Of a DNA stretch of 15,700 nt, positions 12,082 through 15,700 are shown piece after piece (position 1 is the first letter of the stretch; every line of letters begins with the position of its first letter). A program made the translations under genes and the position numbers. The DNA is from Actinophytocola sp045807065 (GTDB taxonomy: Bacteria; Actinomycetota; Actinomycetes; Mycobacteriales; Pseudonocardiaceae): contig NZ_JBJMIE010000061.1 in the NCBI RefSeq assembly GCF_045807065.1, positions 1 through 15,700 on the forward strand, read 5' to 3'. Under the pieces are notes generated by a model. That model was not told the DNA's origin. It saw only the letters and a program-made list of their open reading frames with translations, and searched no databases.

Positions 12082-14016
12082 TCAGGGCGCGAAGTAACCC
12101 GCGAGATCCGCCAGCAGGTTGATCGAGCCCGTGTTGTTGAACAACCACACGTCGCCCGCCGAGCCGACGCCCACCGACACCAGGTTCGGCACCGTCTGAC
12201 CCGCGACCAGGTTCAGGTTCGACGAGGCCGGGCGGGTCGGCGTGGCGCCGGTCTTCGGGTACACCGACACGAAGGTGTCCGCGGTCGGGGCGATGCCGGT
12301 GACGTTGAGGATCACGCCCGTGGCACCGGTCCGCAGCGTGTTCGCCATGGACAGTGCGACCGCCTGCCCGCCACCGGAGACCGGGGTCCACGAGGTGCCG
12401 CCGCCACGCGTGTCGAGGAGGCGCTGCGGGGTGACCGCGATGAACTTCGAGCCGGAGTCGGGACCGTAGTAGCCGGCCAGGTCGGCGAGCAGGTGCACGG
12501 AACCCGTGTTGTTGTACAGGTCGATCGACCGGTTCGTCCCCAGCTTGACCGTCACCAGGTTCGGCGTCGCGTTCGCGCCAGCCAGGTTCAGGCTCGACAC
12601 GTTCGGGCGGGACTGTCCGGTCGGCCACGCGGAGACGTACGTCCCGGTCGTCGCGCCGACACCGGTCAGGTTGATGGTCACGGCGGTGGCGGTCGCGGGC
12701 ACCTCGCTGGATAAGTTGACCGTGACCGTGCCACCCGCGCCGACGGGCGAGCCGGACCGCGTGTCGAGGACCCGCTTGGGCGCCTGCGGGTTGAACAGTC
12801 CGGTCGCGTCGGTCGCGTAGTACCCGGCGAGGTCGGCCAGGAGGTGCGTGCTGCCGGTGTTGTTGTACAGCGACACCTTGCGGTCCGGGCCGACCTGGAC
12901 GGTCACCAGGTTCGACCGCACGTCACCGGCGACCAGGTTCAGGTTGGACGCGTTCGGCCGCGGGCGGGCGGTGGGCCACGCGGTCACGAACGTCGCCGCG
13001 CTGGCGATCCCGGTCACGTTGAGCACCGCGGCCGTCGCGGTGGCAGGCAGCTGGCCGGACAGGTCGACGGTCGTCACACCACCGGGACCGAGCGGACCGC
13101 TCTTGCCGTCGCGGGTGTCGAGCACCCGGACCGGGGTCGTCGCGGTGTAGCCACCCGCCTTGGTCGCCAACGCGTCCAGCGTGGCCTCGCCGCCGCTGAC
13201 GTAGTCGCTGTCCACCTGGCCGGAGATGCCGGGCACGGTCGTGGTGTCGCTGTACTGCCACAAGGTCCAGCTACTCCAGCCGCTCGGCACGGTCGGCGTG
13301 GCGACGCCGTGGTGCGCGATCCACAGCGGGTACGCGGCGAACGCGGTGCTGTTGCCGACGCACTCGCTCCAGAACGACGGCGTGGTGTAGAGCATGGGTG
13401 TCACACCGGTGCGGCGCTTGACCTCCGTCATGAAGTCGTTGATCCACGTCACCATGTCCGCCGGAGTCTTGTCGTAGCACCGGTTCGCGTACTCCAGGTA
13501 CGGGTTGTACTCGATGTCCAGCGCCGGGCTCAGCGTCTTGCCGTCCGGGGCGTACCGGGCGTTGTCGATGAAGTAGTCGGCCTGCGTCTTGCCGTCGGTG
13601 TCGTTGGGCGTGCCGAAGTGGTAGGCGAACGCGTACATCCCGGCCGCCTGCGCACCGCTCTGGTCGCCGGTGAAGTACGGGTTGACGTAGTAGTCGCCCT
13701 CGGTCGCCTTCACACCGGTGAACCGGACGCCGCTGCCGGCGACCTGCGTCCAGTCGATGTCCCCGTTGGTGTGCTGGAAGCGCGCGACGTCGATGCCGCG
13801 CACCTGGTCGGCGTCGGCGGGCCGCGCGCGGTTCCCCGCGAACTCGGCGTCACTCACCGGGCTGTGCGGGTTGTCCACATTGTCCCGGACCACACCGCGA
13901 ACGACCGGATAGTCGTTAGCGGATGGTTCCGCGCCCGCTGTCGGAATCACCATCCCGGACACGGACAGTGCCGCGCACACGGCGACGAGCACACGCCTTC
14001 CTGACGGTAGTGGCAC
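12082..14016 (-). CDS. Secreted GH25 lysozyme (muramidase) with three C-terminal repeats
   Basis: The product has 644 residues. A signal peptide covers about 1-29 (basic start, hydrophobic VLVAVCAALSVSGMVIP, cleavage after AGA). The GH25 domain runs from about 71 to 275: GIDVARFQ with Asp76, the catalytic pair LDIEY (Asp167 and Glu169), PMLYTTPSFW, YPLWIAHHG and WTLWQYSD with the closing VDSDY. GH25 enzymes cleave the beta-1,4 bond between MurNAc and GlcNAc in peptidoglycan. Cys180 and Cys219 could form a disulfide. Residues 295-642 are three copies of a repeat starting RVLDTR and ending LLADLAGYY or GYF, separated by short linkers. GTG 14016 is chosen from AGGGGGAG (14030-14023) 6 nt upstream and from the signal peptide. 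It acts outside the cell, in wall turnover or against other bacteria. It is followed by a terminator. Confidence 0.94.
   Translation of the reverse strand: MPLPSGRRVLVAVCAALSVSGMVIPTAGAEPSANDYPVVRGVVRDNVDNPHSPVSDAEFAGNRARPADADQVRGIDVARFQHTNGDIDWTQVAGSGVRFTGVKATEGDYYVNPYFTGDQSGAQAAGMYAFAYHFGTPNDTDGKTQADYFIDNARYAPDGKTLSPALDIEYNPYLEYANRCYDKTPADMVTWINDFMTEVKRRTGVTPMLYTTPSFWSECVGNSTAFAAYPLWIAHHGVATPTVPSGWSSWTLWQYSDTTTVPGISGQVDSDYVSGGEATLDALATKAGGYTATTPVRVLDTRDGKSGPLGPGGVTTVDLSGQLPATATAAVLNVTGIASAATFVTAWPTARPRPNASNLNLVAGDVRSNLVTVQVGPDRKVSLYNNTGSTHLLADLAGYYATDATGLFNPQAPKRVLDTRSGSPVGAGGTVTVNLSSEVPATATAVTINLTGVGATTGTYVSAWPTGQSRPNVSSLNLAGANATPNLVTVKLGTNRSIDLYNNTGSVHLLADLAGYYGPDSGSKFIAVTPQRLLDTRGGGTSWTPVSGGGQAVALSMANTLRTGATGVILNVTGIAPTADTFVSVYPKTGATPTRPASSNLNLVAGQTVPNLVSVGVGSAGDVWLFNNTGSINLLADLAGYFAP
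12091..13134 (-). repeat. Three ~106-114-residue protein repeats in the lysozyme C-terminus
   Basis: The copies occupy 12817-13134 (residues 295-400), 12466-12783 (412-517) and 12091-12432 (529-642). Each has VLDTR or LLDTR near the start, ATAxxxNLTG-like and TFVSxxPTG-like middles, SNLNLVAG, PNLVTVxxG, and ends YNNTGSxHLLADLAGYY. The repeat is all-beta in character and occurs in many secreted actinobacterial hydrolases; a wall- or glycan-binding role is the usual guess. I do not know a settled family name. Confidence 0.85.
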
Positions 14017-14324
14017 GATGGTCTCCCCCTGGTTCGTCGGACGGCACCGGCTCGATACCCCGGCGCCGCGGGTAGCTTACGGCTCGACCATTTGACGTCG
14101 TGTCAGCGCGACAGGACGTGTCGGTCACTCATCCGATCGGTGCACCCGACGGTAGAGCCGAACGGGGGATCCGCCCGGCCGGCCCGGAGGCCGCGCTCAC
14201 CCCGGCACAACGGGAAAGAGCGAGGTCAACCCCCCGCTGTTGGACGGCCTGCGCTACCGAAGGTGTTGCTCCTGCCCGATTTGGGTACCCAGGTGGGCGA
14301 CACCGACTTCGTTGGGAGCGAACA
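14017..14324. other. Divergent intergenic region before the lysozyme and the small membrane protein
   Basis: No gene is called here. The lysozyme Shine-Dalgarno sequence lies at 14030-14023, and a -10-like TAAGCT (14079-14074, minus strand) lies about 58 nt before its GTG, without a good -35 box. On the plus strand TTGACG (14092-14097) resembles a -35 box without a matching -10. A nested inverted-repeat block at 14262-14304 is listed separately. I looked for a c-di-AMP (ydaO-type) riboswitch, sometimes found before actinobacterial wall hydrolases, and did not see one. Confidence 0.5.
14262..14304 (+). promoter_or_regulatory. Nested inverted repeats upstream of the small membrane protein
   Basis: A perfect 10-bp palindrome TGGGTACCCA (14282-14291) is framed by GCCC (14274-14277) and GGGC (14295-14298), and these by GGTGT (14262-14266) and ACACC (14300-14304). 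The outer arms could form a stem-loop in the leader RNA, or the core could be an operator. It ends 20 nt before the ATG at 14325. Confidence 0.35.
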
Positions 14325-14483
14325 ATGCCTTGGGTGAGAGAGCACCGCCGCCGGACTCCGTACGGCTTGTTCGGCCGCAGGACGACGGTCCGCAGCCACT
14401 ACCGCAGGTCTCCCGGCCACTCGACGCTGATCGCGGCCATCGTCGTCGTAGTGGTGATCCTGATCCTGATCGCCCTGTTCTAG
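14325..14483 (+). CDS. Small basic single-pass membrane protein, 52 residues
   Basis: The product has a strongly basic N-terminal half (MPWVREHRRRTPYGLFGRR and on to SHYRRSPGHS, residues 1-33), then one uninterrupted hydrophobic helix of Ile, Val, Leu and Ala (residues 34-52) that ends at the last residue. This is the plan of a tail-anchored or C-terminally inserted single-pass protein with its basic part in the cytoplasm. ATG 14325 has GGGAG (14314-14318) 6 nt upstream, the best ribosome site in the area. The frame is open upstream to about 14100, but that part has no Shine-Dalgarno and looks like unselected translation. I do not recognise the family. It lies 41 bp before the acyl-CoA dehydrogenase gene on the same strand, so co-transcription is possible. 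Confidence 0.6.
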   Translation: MPWVREHRRRTPYGLFGRRTTVRSHYRRSPGHSTLIAAIVVVVVILILIALF

Positions 14484-14524
14484 CCGGGCGGCATGCCCTC
14501 CGCCGTGAACGTAAGGTGCTGGGC

Positions 14525-15676
14525 ATGGATCTGTCGCTCAGCGAGGAGCAGGCCGCGCTACGTGAGCTCGCGCGGGAGTTCATCGACCGGGAGGTCGTGC
14601 CGCACACGCGGGACTGGGACCGGAGGGAGCAGGTCGACCGGGCCATCGTCGGCAAGCTCGCCGGGGTCGGGTTCCTCGGCATGACGGTGCCGGAGTCCTA
14701 CGGCGGCTCCGGCGGCGACCACCTGTCCTACTGCCTGATGATGGAGGAACTGGGCCGCGGCGACTCCGCCATCCGCGGCATCGTCTCCGTCTCCCTCGGA
14801 CTCGTCGGCAAGACGATCCTCAGCTACGGCACGGAGGAACAGAAGCAGCGGTGGCTGACCCGGCTCTGCGCCGGCGAGTCGCTCGCCTGCTTCGGGCTCA
14901 CCGAGCCCGACACCGGGTCCGACGCCGGCAACCTCGCCACCAAGGCGGTGCGCGACGGCGACGAGTGGGTCCTGTCCGGGTCGAAGATGTTCATCACCAA
15001 CGGCACCTGGGCCGACCTCGCGCTGGTGTTCGCCCGCACCGGGGAGGCCGGGCCGCGCGGGGTGACCGCGTTCCTCGTGCCGACCGGCGCGGACGGGTTC
15101 ACGCACCGGGAGATCAAGGGCAAGCTCGGCCTGCGCGGCCAGTCGACCGGCGAGCTGGTCCTCGACGACGTGCGCGTCGGCGACGACGCCGTGCTCGGGC
15201 AGCTCGGCCAGGGCTTCAAGATCGCGATGGCCGCGCTCGACAAGGGGCGCATGTCCGTGGCCGCGGGATGCGTCGGCCTGGCGCGGGCGGCGCTCGAGGC
15301 GTCCACGAAGTACGCGGGGGAGCGCCACCAGTTCGGCAGGCCCATCGCGGGTTTCCAGCTGGTGCAGCAGATGCTGGCCGACATGGCCGTCGGCACCGAC
15401 GCCGCGCGGCTCCTGGTCTGGCGGGTCGCCGACCTCGTCGACCGCGGGCTGCCGTTCTCCACGGAGGCCTCCATGGCCAAGCTCCACGCGAGCGAGAACG
15501 CCGTAGCCGCCGCGAACCTGGCCATCCAGGTCTACGGCGGCTACGGCTACCTCGACGAGTACCCGGTGGCGAAGATCCTCCGCGACGCGCGCGTGATGAC
15601 CCTCTACGAGGGCACCAGCCAGGTTCAGAAACTCCTGATCGGCCGCAAGCTCACCGGGCTCAACGCCTTCACGTGA
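14525..15676 (+). CDS. Acyl-CoA dehydrogenase
   Basis: This 383-residue protein has the usual length and all three domains. The N-terminal helical domain starts SEEQAALRELAREFIDREV. The FAD/beta domain carries signature GLTEPDTGSDAGN (124-136) and SGSKMFITNG. The C-terminal helical domain has ERHQFGRPIAGFQLVQ, the QVYGGYGYLDEYPVAKILRD segment and the catalytic base Glu362 in YEGTSQVQ, equivalent to the Glu of medium-chain acyl-CoA dehydrogenases. It oxidises an acyl-CoA to the trans-2-enoyl-CoA and passes electrons to electron-transfer flavoprotein. The chain length or branching of the substrate cannot be told from sequence; short- or branched-chain forms look similar. ATG 14525 is preceded by AAGG (14513-14516), 8 nt away. 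The stop is followed by 24 bases without a feature at the window edge. Confidence 0.95.
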   Translation: MDLSLSEEQAALRELAREFIDREVVPHTRDWDRREQVDRAIVGKLAGVGFLGMTVPESYGGSGGDHLSYCLMMEELGRGDSAIRGIVSVSLGLVGKTILSYGTEEQKQRWLTRLCAGESLACFGLTEPDTGSDAGNLATKAVRDGDEWVLSGSKMFITNGTWADLALVFARTGEAGPRGVTAFLVPTGADGFTHREIKGKLGLRGQSTGELVLDDVRVGDDAVLGQLGQGFKIAMAALDKGRMSVAAGCVGLARAALEASTKYAGERHQFGRPIAGFQLVQQMLADMAVGTDAARLLVWRVADLVDRGLPFSTEASMAKLHASENAVAAANLAIQVYGGYGYLDEYPVAKILRDARVMTLYEGTSQVQKLLIGRKLTGLNAFT

Positions 15677-15700
15677 TCGTCGGTCGTGGGGCCGCCCCAC

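Noticed and set aside
12844..14004. Plus-strand open frame of 386 codons opposite the lysozyme gene
   Set aside because: Low-complexity Arg/Val/Gly product antisense to a protein with signal peptide and catalytic residues.
14017..14324. Possible c-di-AMP (ydaO-type) riboswitch before the lysozyme or the small membrane gene
   Set aside because: The conserved core elements are not recognisable on either strand, and the likely lysozyme leader is too short.
1..15700. CRISPR array, tRNA or rRNA genes, insertion sequences or phage attachment sites
   Set aside because: No regularly spaced short repeats, no transposase or integrase, no tRNA-like cloverleaf and no rRNA segments were seen on either strand.

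Overview
The window is chromosomal DNA from a high-GC actinomycete. Third codon positions are almost all G or C, GTG and TTG starts are common, and the window carries a conservon (cvnABCD), mycothiol-type DinB-fold proteins and a secreted GH25 lysozyme with actinobacterial-type C-terminal repeats. Gene content and style suggest the Pseudonocardiales (Amycolatopsis, Saccharothrix or Lentzea-like), but this is an impression from the proteins and not a search result.

Layout. Positions 1-255 hold the 3' end of a RibD/dihydrofolate-reductase-type gene. On the minus strand follow a HEAT-like repeat protein (336-1175) and a two-gene unit transcribed right to left: a DUF485 membrane protein (2807-3223) and an ActP/MctC-type monocarboxylate symporter (1224-2810), joined by an ATGA overlap. 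A relatively AT-rich gap of about 570 bp (3224-3797) separates this unit from a tightly packed plus-strand conservon, 3798-8461: nitrate-sensor-like histidine kinase (cvnA), roadblock protein (cvnB), DUF742 protein (cvnC) and Ras-like GTPase (cvnD). All junctions overlap, and a strong GC-rich hairpin follows cvnD. This is a membrane-signal-to-small-GTPase module; the cvnA ribosome binding site lies inside a predicted hairpin.

Positions 8670-11984 form a regulatory and detoxification-like patch. A TIGR03086/DinB-fold protein (minus) is divergent from a MarR regulator (plus), with a perfect 14-bp palindrome between them. The MarR gene overlaps tail-to-tail with a second DinB-fold protein. Upstream of that gene, on the same strand, lie an oversized TetR regulator with a possible redoxin-like C-terminal extension and its own inverted repeat, and a glyoxalase-fold (VOC) protein.

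Positions 12082-14016 (minus) encode a secreted GH25 muramidase with three copies of a ~106-114-residue repeat, ended by a 17-bp hairpin. The right end carries a small basic single-pass membrane protein (14325-14483) and an acyl-CoA dehydrogenase (14525-15676), both on the plus strand.

The points most worth a second look are the 41-residue duplication in the kinase tail, the hairpin over the kinase start, the TetR-redoxin-like fusion, the two operator palindromes (one sitting inside a leaderless promoter) and the 52-residue membrane protein.
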